Source of the DNA: Actinophytocola sp050699915
Lineage (GTDB): Bacteria > Actinomycetota > Actinomycetes > Mycobacteriales > Pseudonocardiaceae
Reading direction: 5' to 3'
Length of the DNA: 64,000 nt
Assembly (NCBI RefSeq): GCF_050699915.1
Contig: NZ_JBOHGA010000003.1
Span: 8,648-72,647, forward strand
Made by a program: the position numbers and the translations under genes. Of this stretch, positions 24,175 through 32,751 are shown piece by piece; position 1 is the first letter of the stretch, and each line of letters starts with the position of its first letter. The notes below the pieces were generated by a model. That model did no database searches. It was not told the origin of the DNA and saw only the letters and a list, made by a program, of their open reading frames with translations.

Positions 24175-25490
24175 GCCCGCCCGCCAGGCGTATCCTCGCG
24201 CGCGCGTGCAGAAGAAGACTCCCCAACGCCCCCACCCTCTCCGGGGGCACCCCGTGACTCCAGTCTACCGGTGGGGGCCGACATTTCCGGAGTTGTGGGG
24301 TCTGCTGTGGACAACTCCGTCGGTTGTGGATGGGCGAGGGTCGCGGCCCACTCGGTCAGCATCGTGGTCTGTTCGGCGAAGCGGTGCTCGTCGCTGCCGA
24401 TGGGGTCCTTGAAGAAGAACGCCAGTTCGCCGATCGGCCCGGAGACGCCGGCCGCGTGGGCCGCCGCGGTCAGCCGGGCCAGGTCGAGGACCAGCGGCGC
24501 CGCCAGCGCGGAGTCCAGGCCCGTCCACGTCAGCTGCAGGCTCATCTTCGCGCCGAGGAAGCCTTCGAACGACACGTGGTCCCACGCCGTCTTCTGCTCG
24601 CCCAGGTCCGGGACGTTGTCGATGTGCAGCGGCGCGGTCACCGCGGAGCCGAGCAGCGCCTCGAGCCCTCGGGCCTTCGACTCCAGCTTCCCCCGGGCCT
24701 GCGTCGGCGACGCCAGGTTGGCCCCGTCGCCGCCACCCAGCAGGTTCGTGCCCGCCCACGAGCGCACGCGCAGCGCCCGCGCCGTGAACATCGGCGCCAG
24801 CACCGTCCGCAGCAGCGTCTCGCCCGTCTTGCCGTCCGCGCCGGCGTACGGCAGGCCCGCCGACACGGCCAGCTCGTGCAGCGCCGGCAGGCGCACCCCG
24901 GGCGACGGGGTGAAATCCACGAAGGCACAGCCGGCCGACAGCGCCGCGTAGGCGGCCAGCGAGCTCGGCGGCAACACGGCCCGGTCAGCCGAAGCGAGCG
25001 CCGCGCGCAGCGAAGCGAGCGAGTCGAACGAAGGCACGTGCGGCACCGGCGGCTCGGTCGACGACACGTTCACCACCACCACCCGCGCCAGCCCGTTGCG
25101 CTCCCGGAAGTCCGCGATGTCCGCCGCCAGCCGGTCGGCCGCCAGCGCCTGCGCGCCGGTGTGCGTCGACGGGTGGTAGCCGTCCCGGATGGCCGCGTCC
25201 ACGGCGCGCAGGCCGGCCGCCGTGGCGGTCAGCACCCGGTGCGGGATCAGCCCGGAGTCGGCCAGCTGCTCCGCCCGCTTCTCCAACGGGGTCCCCGCGA
25301 TGTCGTGGCCGCCCACGACGAGGTGTTCCCACGGGACCAGGCCCATCTCCGTGAACGGCGCCCGCTCGGTGACGCAGCCGATCGGCTCGATCAGCCCGGC
25401 ACGCAGCGCCAGCAGCCCGGTCACGGCGGTCGTGGCCACCGACCCCCGCGCGCCGACCAGCCACAACCCGGTCGGTTCGTTCGATCCCAT
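24171..25490 (-). CDS. Inositol-3-phosphate synthase family protein in place of EboD
   Basis: The 439-residue protein is started at ATG 25490 (MGSNEPTGLW) because GGGAAGGGG lies 8 nt upstream. It has a Rossmann start GARGSVATTAVTGL, NVSSTEPP, the catalytic-domain motif KTGETLLRTVLAPMF, and SWAGTNLLGGGDGANL as in MIPS enzymes. MIPS converts glucose-6-phosphate to myo-inositol-3-phosphate using NAD. The C-terminal 35 residues are a disordered Gly/Ser/Arg-rich tail. Ebo operons elsewhere carry at this place a 3-dehydroquinate-synthase-like cyclase (EboD); both are NAD-dependent sugar phosphate cyclases, so this is a plausible functional replacement. Whether it makes myo-inositol phosphate or a related cyclitol is open. 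Confidence 0.85.
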   Translation of the reverse strand: MGSNEPTGLWLVGARGSVATTAVTGLLALRAGLIEPIGCVTERAPFTEMGLVPWEHLVVGGHDIAGTPLEKRAEQLADSGLIPHRVLTATAAGLRAVDAAIRDGYHPSTHTGAQALAADRLAADIADFRERNGLARVVVVNVSSTEPPVPHVPSFDSLASLRAALASADRAVLPPSSLAAYAALSAGCAFVDFTPSPGVRLPALHELAVSAGLPYAGADGKTGETLLRTVLAPMFTARALRVRSWAGTNLLGGGDGANLASPTQARGKLESKARGLEALLGSAVTAPLHIDNVPDLGEQKTAWDHVSFEGFLGAKMSLQLTWTGLDSALAAPLVLDLARLTAAAHAAGVSGPIGELAFFFKDPIGSDEHRFAEQTTMLTEWAATLAHPQPTELSTADPTTPEMSAPTGRLESRGAPGEGGGVGESSSARAREDTPGGRA

Positions 25491-25571
25491 GTGTGGAACC
25501 CCTTCCCAAAGCAAGTCCGGTGACACCGGTGGGCCGACGGCGCGGTGCGGGGCGCCGCCGGCCCACCGGCG

Positions 25572-25658
25572 CTAACCGCGAGCCACATCCCCTCGCAGGC
25601 TCGGTGATGCCGCTCGCGGTCGCACGGTGTCGATGGACTCGCTCGCAAGCTCGCTCAT
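25572..25658 (-). repeat. Fourth, diverged copy of the 74-bp repeat, with coupled micro-ORF
   Basis: The ATG at 25658 overlaps the stop of the large secreted protein gene (ATGA) and opens a 28-codon frame to a TAG at 25572. The first 25 bases and the last 20 bases of the repeat (GAGCTTGCGAGCGA at one end and CCGAGCCTGCGAGGGG at the other) match the tandem copies. The middle has shifted the frame, so the peptide after MSELASES is different. This indicates conservation at DNA level, as in a REP-like element, rather than a conserved peptide. It lies 81 bp before the MIPS-like gene. Confidence 0.75.
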
Positions 25659-28600
25659 CGTTCGTTCACCGCACGGGGTAGCACAGCATCCCCGCTGAGG
25701 GAACCGATGACGGCGTTGCCGTCCCGCTCGAGGACCGACCGCACGTCCGCGTCGCGGACGAGCGTGCCGTCCGTGGCGCGCGAGACGAACGTACGCGGGT
25801 GGCGCACCGCCCGGCCGTCATCGCCGTTCGCCTCGGCCTTGCGGGCCTTGGTGAGCACCGACGACAGCTGCTTGTACGCCTTCAGCGACAGCCGGTTCGT
25901 CGCCCGGAAGCGGTCCACCAGCTGGCCCATGTCCCGCATCGATGTGGTCGTGACGAAGGACAGCGACTGGCTCGTGGAGTTGCCCGCCTTGTCGGTGGCG
26001 GTCACCGCGAAGCCGTGGGTGCCCAGCGGCAGCTGGTACAGCGACACCGTACGGCCCGAGGTGACCGCCGTGCCGTCGAGCGCACCGGTCACGGTGGACA
26101 GCCCGGACGTGGCGTCCTCGGCGTGCCACGACAGCACCACGTCGGTGGCGTCGCCGTAGACCCGCCCGTCGGCCACGCCGGCCACCAGCAGCGTCGGCAG
26201 CGAACCGTCGATCTTGATCGTCGCCGCCTTCTCCGCCTCGACGTTCCCCGCCTTGTCGGTCGCCCGGTACAGCAGGGTGTGCTCGCCGTCGCCGGTCACG
26301 GTGACCGTGTCGGAGTACGGCGTCCAGTCGCCGCCGTCGAGCTTGTACTCGACGCGGTCGACACCCTGGCCGGCGTCGGTCGCCGCCAGCTGGACCGGGA
26401 CGGTGCCCGGATGCCAGCCGGCCGGACCGGGGTCGGCGAAGGTAGCCGTGGTGACCGGCGCCGTCTCGTCCGCGATCTCCTTGATCTGGATGTTGCGGAA
26501 CGAGGCGTCGTCGCCGTCGCCGTGGTTCTGGATGCCGACGAACCCCTGGGTGAGGTCACGCGCGGGATCGGTGCTCACGAAGTCGTTGACCAGCACCCCG
26601 TTGAGGTAGACCTTGATGGTCTGCCCTTGCACCACGATCTCGTAGTTGTTCCACTCACCCGGCGGGTTCAGCGCCTCGTCGCGGGCCGCGATGTCAGCCG
26701 ACTGGAACGAGTAGATCGAACCGGTGGTCCGGTCCGGCGCGTCCGTGGCGTCGATCTGGATCTCGTAGCCCTGGTTGACCGCGACCCACGGGTCGTCGCC
26801 GGGCTCCGGGTAGCCCACGAAGATGCCGGAGTTGTCGTCACCGGCCACCTTCCAGTCCAGCTTCAGGCTGTAGGCGTTGAACTCCTCGTCGAAGGAGAGC
26901 AGGCCCATCCCACCGGTGGACAGGATCGTGCAGTCCTCCTGGTGCGCGAAGCTGCCCGGGCCGGCCTGGTTCCAGCTCCCGAGGCTGTCCGCCGTGCCGT
27001 CGAACAGGCTGCGGTAGCCCTGGTCCGGCTGCGTCGGCGTGCACTCCTCCGGACCGGAGCCGCCACCGGCGACGCCCTCACCCTCGACCTGGATGTTGTC
27101 CACGTCGAACAGTCCGCCCGATCCGGTGCCGGAGAACACCAGGTACAGCGGTCCGCTGCCACCCGGGTCGGTCACCGCTGAGGGCGCGATGTCGACGTAG
27201 TTGTCCCAGCCGCCGGTGCTGGCCACCTCGACGGTCTGCACCACCGGGCCGTCGACCGCGTCCTTGTGGACGGTGATCGTGCCGCCCGCGCCACCGGAGC
27301 TGACCCGGTAGCCGATCGCGTCGACGCCGACCAGGTTGACCGGGTCGAACTTGATCCAGTCACCGTCGTCGATGTAGCCGACGCGCTTGCCGCCACTGGC
27401 GGCCCCCTGGCTGACGACCTGGGTGCCGTTGTTCTCGGAGAAGAACTCGGCCTGCTTCAGCTTGGGCTGCAGCTTGATCTCGTCCTCACCGGTCAGCGCC
27501 GGGGCGCCGGGCCCACCGTTGTCGGTGTAGCTGGCGTTGATGACACCGAACACGTCCGCGTCCAGCCCGTGTCCCTCGTCGGCGGGAGTCTCGATCACGC
27601 CCTCACAGCCGGTCGCCCGGGAGAGCGGGTGGCCGTGGTTGTCGTGGCCGAGAATGTACTCCACGACGACCTTCGAGCAGTCGATCGTCCCGTCCTCGGG
27701 GTCGGTCACGGTCACCTTGAACGGAACCGTGTCGCCATAGCCGAAGAACCCGCCGTCGGCCGGCAGGTCCAGCGCCACGGTCGGCTCGGTGTTGCCGGCC
27801 GTGACGACGACGCTCGCCGCGCCGGTCAGCCCGGTCTCGTCGGTGACCGCCAGGTGCGCGGTGAACTGGCCCGCGGTGTCGTAGGTGTGCGACACCGGGC
27901 CCTCCTCGGTGGAGTCGGTGGTGCCGTCCCCGTCGAAGTCCCACGCGTAGGTGAGGTCACCGCCGTCCTCGTCGGCCGTTCCGGTCGGGTCGAACTGAAC
28001 CGTCAGCGGAGCCGGCCCGGAGGTCTTGTCCGCGTCCAGCACGACCTGCGGCGTGCGGTTGCCCTTCGTGTAGTCGATCCGGTAGACCGCCGAGTCCTCC
28101 GAGCCGCCGAAGTAGCCGCTGCCGTAGTCGAGCACGTACAGCGAACCGTCCGGACCGAACTCCAGGTTCATCGGCCGGGTCAGCTCCATCGAGTTGAAGA
28201 ACGGCGTGATCGCGCCGCGCTCGCCGTTCGGCCCGACGTCGATGGTCTTGATCCAGCCGCGGTCCCACTCGTAGGCGAAGTTCTTGCCGTTGAAGTACTC
28301 CGGGAACTTCGTCACGAACTCGAGGTCGGCGTCGAAGCGGTAGACCGGGCCGCCCATCGGCGACTCGCCGCCGGTGCCGAACTCGGGCACCGAGCCGCCG
28401 TCGTACGGGATCCACGCCGGCTGCACCGGTGGCAGGTCGACCAGGCCGGTGTTGTGCGGACTCTCGTTCTTCGGCGCCGCGCAGTCGAACGCCGCGCCGG
28501 ACTGGCCGGTCGCGAAGTCGTAGTCGATGAACGGCTGGTTGTCGCCGACGCAGTACGGCCACCCGAAGTTGCCGGGCTCCTTGATCAGGTTGAACTCGAC

Positions 28601-30265
28601 CAGGCCGCCCGGACCGCGCGCCGGGTTCGCCGCGCCCGCGTCCGGACCGTAGTCGCCGAGGTAGATCCAGCCCGTCTCCTTGTCCACGGAGAACCGGAAC
28701 GGGTTGCGGAAGCCCATCGCGTAGATCTCCGGACGGGTCTTCTCGGTGCCCGGCGCGTACAGGTTGCCCGCGGGCACCGTGTAGCTGCCGTCGTCGGCCA
28801 CCGTGATCCGCAGCAGCTTGCCGCGCAGGTCGTTGGTGTTGCCCGACGAGCGCTGCCCGTCGAACACCGGGTTGCGGGTGGTCCGCTCGTCGATCGGCGT
28901 GTAGCCGTCGGAGGCGAACGGGTTGGTGTCGTCACCGGTGGACAGCAGCAGGTTGCCGGCCGCGTCGAAGTCGATCTCGCCGCCCGCGTGGCAGCAGATG
29001 CCGCGGTCGGTGCCGACCTGCATGATCTGCTGCTCGCTGCCGAGGTCGAGGGAGCCCTGTTCGGACAGCTTGAACCGGGACAGCTGGTTGTGTCCCTTGA
29101 ACGGCTCGAAGTCCGCCGGGGTCCCGTTCTCCGGGGCGTCGCCGGCCGGGGTGTCCAGCGGCGGCGCGTAGTAGAGGTAGACCCAGCGGTTGGTGGCGAA
29201 GTTCGGGTCGATGGCCACGCCCTGCAGGCCGTCCTCGTCGTGGTTGTAGACGGGAACCTGGCCGGCGAGCGTGGTCGTCGCCTCCGGGGTGGTCAGCCAG
29301 ACCCGGCCGTCGCGCGAGGTGTGGACCACCTTGCGGTCGGGCAGTACGGCCAGCGCGATCGGCTCGCCGGTGCTCGGCTCGCCCTTGGCCAGCGTGATCT
29401 GGTCGAAGTCGGCGTCGACCGGCGGGTCGTCGGGGTTGGTGGTCGGCGTGCAGTCGGCCTCCTCGAGGCCCGCCGCGTACCGGATGCCGCCCGCGAGGTG
29501 GTCGCGGAACTCCGGCTCGGCGTAGGACTCGTTGGTGTGGCCGCCGCCGGTGTACCAGGACCGGCCGGCCCCCTGCGGGTGGCACCACATGATCGGGTGG
29601 TCACCCATCGCGTCGCCGCCCGGGTCGTAGGTGGACTCGTCGAGCGTGGCGAGCACCTTCACCGAGGAACGCGGGTTGGTTTGGTAGTTGTACCACTCGT
29701 CGGTGCGCGTCCAGGTGTCCGGCAACGGCGCGGTCGACGGGTGGTCGTGGCCCTCCGTGCGCACCACCGCCTGCTGGATGGCCGGGTGCGACTTGAAGTA
29801 GGCGCCGACGAGGTCGCCGTACCAGGGCCAGTCGTACTCGGTGTCGGCCGCGGCGTGCACGCCGGCGTACCCGCCGCCAGAGTCGACGTAGTTCTCGAAC
29901 GCCGTCTGCTGCTCGGCGTTGAGGATGTCGCCGGTGGTCGACAGGAAGACCACCGCGGAGTAGTGGGACAGGTTCTCGGCCGTGAACGCGGCCGCGTCCT
30001 CGGTCGCCTCGACGGCGAAACCGTTGGCCGCACCCAGCTCCTGGATGGCGGCGATGCCGGTGGGGATGGAGTCGTGCCGGAACCCGGCGGTCTTGGAGAA
30101 CACCAGGACGGTGGGGTCCTCGTGGTTAGCGACCGGCTCGGCCGAGGCGACCCCCAGACCGGTCAGGAGTGCCAACGAAGCGATCCCGAAACGCGACGCG
30201 CCGCGTAGTCCTCGCCTCACCCCAGGTGGTTTTAGCTGATTCTTGTCCGTGCTGTTCCCTCGCAC
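25655..30265 (-). CDS. Giant secreted ThuA / sorbosone-dehydrogenase / PKD / CBM6 / DUF1080 protein
   Basis: The 1536-residue protein starts at GTG 30265, with AAGGAG 9 nt upstream. A signal peptide is cleaved after about residue 42 (GVASA). Domains in order: ThuA-like (about 50-265, HAAADTEYDWPWYGDLVG), glucose/sorbosone-dehydrogenase beta-propeller (about 287-730, DDTNPFASDG, GFRNPFRFSVDKETGW, LYVLDYGSGYFGG), PKD (738-820), CBM6 (935-1060), DUF1080 or 3-keto-disaccharide-hydrolase domain (1085-1262, LFDGTADSLGSW, NSGIFVGYPEP), two Ig-like/OmpL47-like modules (1268-1435) and a helical C-terminal FIMAH-like domain. DUF1080 and ThuA proteins are linked to 3-keto-glycoside use, so it probably binds and cleaves an oxidised saccharide outside the cell. 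Its stop overlaps a micro-ORF leading to the MIPS-like gene. Confidence 0.88.
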   Translation of the reverse strand: MRGNSTDKNQLKPPGVRRGLRGASRFGIASLALLTGLGVASAEPVANHEDPTVLVFSKTAGFRHDSIPTGIAAIQELGAANGFAVEATEDAAAFTAENLSHYSAVVFLSTTGDILNAEQQTAFENYVDSGGGYAGVHAAADTEYDWPWYGDLVGAYFKSHPAIQQAVVRTEGHDHPSTAPLPDTWTRTDEWYNYQTNPRSSVKVLATLDESTYDPGGDAMGDHPIMWCHPQGAGRSWYTGGGHTNESYAEPEFRDHLAGGIRYAAGLEEADCTPTTNPDDPPVDADFDQITLAKGEPSTGEPIALAVLPDRKVVHTSRDGRVWLTTPEATTTLAGQVPVYNHDEDGLQGVAIDPNFATNRWVYLYYAPPLDTPAGDAPENGTPADFEPFKGHNQLSRFKLSEQGSLDLGSEQQIMQVGTDRGICCHAGGEIDFDAAGNLLLSTGDDTNPFASDGYTPIDERTTRNPVFDGQRSSGNTNDLRGKLLRITVADDGSYTVPAGNLYAPGTEKTRPEIYAMGFRNPFRFSVDKETGWIYLGDYGPDAGAANPARGPGGLVEFNLIKEPGNFGWPYCVGDNQPFIDYDFATGQSGAAFDCAAPKNESPHNTGLVDLPPVQPAWIPYDGGSVPEFGTGGESPMGGPVYRFDADLEFVTKFPEYFNGKNFAYEWDRGWIKTIDVGPNGERGAITPFFNSMELTRPMNLEFGPDGSLYVLDYGSGYFGGSEDSAVYRIDYTKGNRTPQVVLDADKTSGPAPLTVQFDPTGTADEDGGDLTYAWDFDGDGTTDSTEEGPVSHTYDTAGQFTAHLAVTDETGLTGAASVVVTAGNTEPTVALDLPADGGFFGYGDTVPFKVTVTDPEDGTIDCSKVVVEYILGHDNHGHPLSRATGCEGVIETPADEGHGLDADVFGVINASYTDNGGPGAPALTGEDEIKLQPKLKQAEFFSENNGTQVVSQGAASGGKRVGYIDDGDWIKFDPVNLVGVDAIGYRVSSGGAGGTITVHKDAVDGPVVQTVEVASTGGWDNYVDIAPSAVTDPGGSGPLYLVFSGTGSGGLFDVDNIQVEGEGVAGGGSGPEECTPTQPDQGYRSLFDGTADSLGSWNQAGPGSFAHQEDCTILSTGGMGLLSFDEEFNAYSLKLDWKVAGDDNSGIFVGYPEPGDDPWVAVNQGYEIQIDATDAPDRTTGSIYSFQSADIAARDEALNPPGEWNNYEIVVQGQTIKVYLNGVLVNDFVSTDPARDLTQGFVGIQNHGDGDDASFRNIQIKEIADETAPVTTATFADPGPAGWHPGTVPVQLAATDAGQGVDRVEYKLDGGDWTPYSDTVTVTGDGEHTLLYRATDKAGNVEAEKAATIKIDGSLPTLLVAGVADGRVYGDATDVVLSWHAEDATSGLSTVTGALDGTAVTSGRTVSLYQLPLGTHGFAVTATDKAGNSTSQSLSFVTTTSMRDMGQLVDRFRATNRLSLKAYKQLSSVLTKARKAEANGDDGRAVRHPRTFVSRATDGTLVRDADVRSVLERDGNAVIGSLSGDAVLPRAVNER

Positions 30266-30331
30266 TGGTACTTTCTCCTTGTCCTTGCGAAATGGGGACT
30301 ACGAGAAGGGGCATTGCTCCTTTCCGTGTTC

Positions 30332-30367
30332 GCGGCGCCGCCGGACGTACGGGTCTGGCGGCGTCGC
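30332..30367 (-). terminator. Hairpin between xylA and the ThuA-protein gene
   Basis: The arms 30332-30342 and 30357-30367 pair over 11 bp with a single mismatch around a 14-nt loop. It lies just after the xylA stop on the minus strand, without a U-tract. It could reduce read-through from xylA into the large secreted protein gene. The 108-bp gap here also leaves space for a promoter. Confidence 0.4.
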
Positions 30368-30373
30368 TTTTCG

Positions 30374-31531
30374 TCAGCGAGTACCGAACAGGTATTCCAG
30401 GGCCAACTGGTCCAACGCTTCTGCGTGCGCGCCCCGCTGTGCAGCCGCGGCGATGTCGAGCTCCTCGGTCCGCAGGTCGGCGAGGCTCTCACCAGGCGCG
30501 AGAGTGGGTTTGGCCAGCTGGTCGACGCGGCTGTCCGCCAGGGCGGCGGCCACGTCCGGGTCGGCCCGGAACCGCCGGGCCTTGTCCGCGAGCACCAGGT
30601 AGTTGCGCATGCACGCGGCCGCCGACGCCCACACACCGGACTCGTCCTCGGTGCGCGCCGGCTTGAAGTCGAAGTGCCGCGGGCCGCTGTAACCGGCGTG
30701 TTCCAGCAAATCGACGAGCGCGAACGCGGATTTCACATCGCCGTTGCCGAATCGCAGATCCTGGTCGTATCGCGGACCGTTCTGTCCGTTCAGGTCGAGG
30801 TGGAACAGTTTCCCGTGCCACAACGCCTGCGCATATCCGTGCACGACCGACAATCCGGCCATCTGCTCGTGGCCGACCTCCGGGTTGAGCCCGACCCGGT
30901 CCGGCTCCTCCAGCTCGGAGATGAACGCGATCGCGTGCCCGATCGTCGGCAGCAGGATGTCGCCGCGCGGCTCGTTGGGCTTGGGCTCCAGCGCGAACCT
31001 GATGTCGTAGCCCTGCTCGCGCACGTACGCGCACAGGATGTTGACCGACTCGGCGTACCGGTCCAGCGCCGCCCGGACGTCCTTGTTGAACGGCGACTCC
31101 GCGCCCTCCCGGCCGCCCCACATGACGTAGGTGCTGGCACCGAGCTCGGCCGCGAGGTCGAGGTTGCGCAGGATCTTGCGCAGCGCGAACCGCCGGACGT
31201 CGCGGTCGTTCGCGGTCAGCGCGCCCTCGCGGAACACCGGGTGGGTGAACAGGTTCGTGGTGGCCATCGGCACCACCAGCCCGGTGGACTCCAGCGCCTT
31301 GCGGAAGCTCGCGATCCGGTTGGCGCGGTCGGTGTCCGAGGAGCCGAACGGGATCAGGTCGTCATCGTGGAAGGAGACGCCCCACGCGCCGAGCTCCGCG
31401 AGCTTCTCCACCGCGTACGCCGGATCCATCGGGTCCCGGGTGGCGACGCCGAACGGGTCGACCGCCTGCCAGCCGACCGTCCACAGCCCGAAGCTGAACC
31501 TGTGCTCCGGCCGAGGGGTGAGGTCGTTCAT
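30374..31531 (-). CDS. xylA: Xylose isomerase
   Basis: The 385-residue class-I (actinomycete-type) D-xylose isomerase interconverts D-xylose and D-xylulose and also acts on glucose. Active-site motifs are WTVGW, the catalytic-His strand VSFHDDDLIPFG, ALEPKPNEPRGD (metal Glu), NPEVGHEQMAG, HLDLNGQNGPRYDQDLRFG and FDFKP. Length is typical (about 388-390). I start it at ATG 31531, which overlaps the stop of the oxidoreductase gene (ATGA). Together with the upstream ABC transporter and ROK regulator it forms a sugar uptake-and-use operon. Xylulokinase is not adjacent but at the far end of the same gene block. Confidence 0.96.
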   Translation of the reverse strand: MNDLTPRPEHRFSFGLWTVGWQAVDPFGVATRDPMDPAYAVEKLAELGAWGVSFHDDDLIPFGSSDTDRANRIASFRKALESTGLVVPMATTNLFTHPVFREGALTANDRDVRRFALRKILRNLDLAAELGASTYVMWGGREGAESPFNKDVRAALDRYAESVNILCAYVREQGYDIRFALEPKPNEPRGDILLPTIGHAIAFISELEEPDRVGLNPEVGHEQMAGLSVVHGYAQALWHGKLFHLDLNGQNGPRYDQDLRFGNGDVKSAFALVDLLEHAGYSGPRHFDFKPARTEDESGVWASAAACMRNYLVLADKARRFRADPDVAAALADSRVDQLAKPTLAPGESLADLRTEELDIAAAAQRGAHAEALDQLALEYLFGTR

Positions 31532-32685
31532 CTGCCCGCTCCCTGGATCTGTGTCCACTCCGAACCCTGATCGGCGCTGCGCTCCACGGCCTCGAGCACC
31601 CGCTGCACCTGCAGCCCGTCCGCGAACGACGGGGTCGGATCGGTCCCGTCCGCGACCGCCCGGATGAGGTCGACGACCTCGTGGGTGAACGTGTGCTCGT
31701 ACCCCAGCAGATGCCCGGGCGGCCACCAGGCGCCGACGTAGGGGTGCGTCGGCTCGGTGACCAGGATCCGGCGGAACCCGGCCGCCTCACCCTGCGACCC
31801 GTCGTAGAACGACAGCTCGTTCATCGACTCGAAGTCGAACGCGAGGCTGCCGAGCGAGCCGTTGACCTCCACCCGCATCGCGTTCTTGCGGCCGAGCGCG
31901 AACCGGGTGGCCTCGTAGCTCGCCAGCGCCCCGGAGGCGAACCGGCCGAGGAACAGGGCCGCGTCGTCCACCGTGACGTCGTCGAGGTCACCGGTCTCCG
32001 TCGGTCGCTTGTGGACGAACGTGTTCGTGACCGCGGTGACCCCGGTGAGCAGGTCGCCCACGAGGTACTGGGTGGCGTCGACGATGTGCGCGCCGAGGTC
32101 GCCGAGCGCGCCCGAGCCGGCCTTGTCCTTGCGCAGCCGCCAGGCCATCGGCGCCTGCTCGTCGGAGAGCCAGTCCTGCAGGTACACCGCGCGCACGTGC
32201 CGCACGGTGCCCAGCCGGCCCTCCTCGATCAGCTTTCGCGCGTACGCGATGGCCGGCACCCGGCGGTAGTTGAACGCCACCATCGACCGGACCCCGCGCG
32301 CGGCGGCCTCGGCCGCGGCCGACGCCATCCGCTCGGCCTCGGCGACCGTGTTGGCGAGCGGCTTCTCGCACAGCACGTGCTTACCCGCGGCGAGCGCCGC
32401 GATGGCGATCTCCGCGTGCGTGTCGCCCGGGGTGCAGATGTCGACCAGCTGCACGTCGTCGGACGTCACGACGTCGTGCCAGTCGGTCTGCACGCTAGCC
32501 CAGCCGTACTTCGCGGCCGCGGCCTTGGTCCGGGCGAGGTCACGCCCGCCGAGGACGGCGAGGTCCGGAACCATTGGCAGGTCGAAGAATCTGTGCGCGC
32601 TCCGCCAGGCATGGGAGTGCACGGCTCCCATGAACGCGTGGCCGACCATGCCGATCCCGATCCGGCCCCCGCTGCCCTCTGTCAT
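31528..32685 (-). CDS. Gfo/Idh/MocA-family sugar dehydrogenase
   Basis: The 385-residue NAD(P)-dependent oxidoreductase has an N-terminal Rossmann fold with IGIGMVGHAFMGAVHSHAW, the family motif CEKPLANTVAEAERM and, in the second domain, the active-site strand LGDLGAHIVDATQYL (Asp and His of the catalytic pair). Family members oxidise inositol, glucose, galactose or 3-keto sugars. Being coupled to xylA (ATGA) and next to an exported DUF1080 protein, it may handle a 3-keto-sugar or related intermediate; the precise substrate is not readable. A single copy is present here, 66 bp after the binding-protein gene. Confidence 0.9.
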   Translation of the reverse strand: MTEGSGGRIGIGMVGHAFMGAVHSHAWRSAHRFFDLPMVPDLAVLGGRDLARTKAAAAKYGWASVQTDWHDVVTSDDVQLVDICTPGDTHAEIAIAALAAGKHVLCEKPLANTVAEAERMASAAAEAAARGVRSMVAFNYRRVPAIAYARKLIEEGRLGTVRHVRAVYLQDWLSDEQAPMAWRLRKDKAGSGALGDLGAHIVDATQYLVGDLLTGVTAVTNTFVHKRPTETGDLDDVTVDDAALFLGRFASGALASYEATRFALGRKNAMRVEVNGSLGSLAFDFESMNELSFYDGSQGEAAGFRRILVTEPTHPYVGAWWPPGHLLGYEHTFTHEVVDLIRAVADGTDPTPSFADGLQVQRVLEAVERSADQGSEWTQIQGAGR

Positions 32686-32751
32686 CGCTCATCCCTCCAT
32701 GTCGACTCGTGTCGACTCGGCTGTCAACTCTCGTCCGCTCAGGTGCTTGGC

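Noticed and set aside
24985..25030. GAAGCGAGCG-rich stretch inside the MIPS-like gene, considered as a further REP copy
   Set aside because: It codes in frame for a normal part of the protein and does not match the 74-bp unit over any useful length.
27266..30208. 980-codon plus-strand frame opposite the large secreted protein
   Set aside because: Composition is Arg/Val/Gly/Asp-rich as expected from the antisense of a high-GC gene; no domain or ribosome site; the minus-strand gene has clear domains.
30126..30314. 62-codon frame starting in the xylA-ThuA gap, considered as a leader peptide
   Set aside because: The GGAG touches the ATG too closely and most of the frame overlaps the signal-peptide part of the real gene in another frame.
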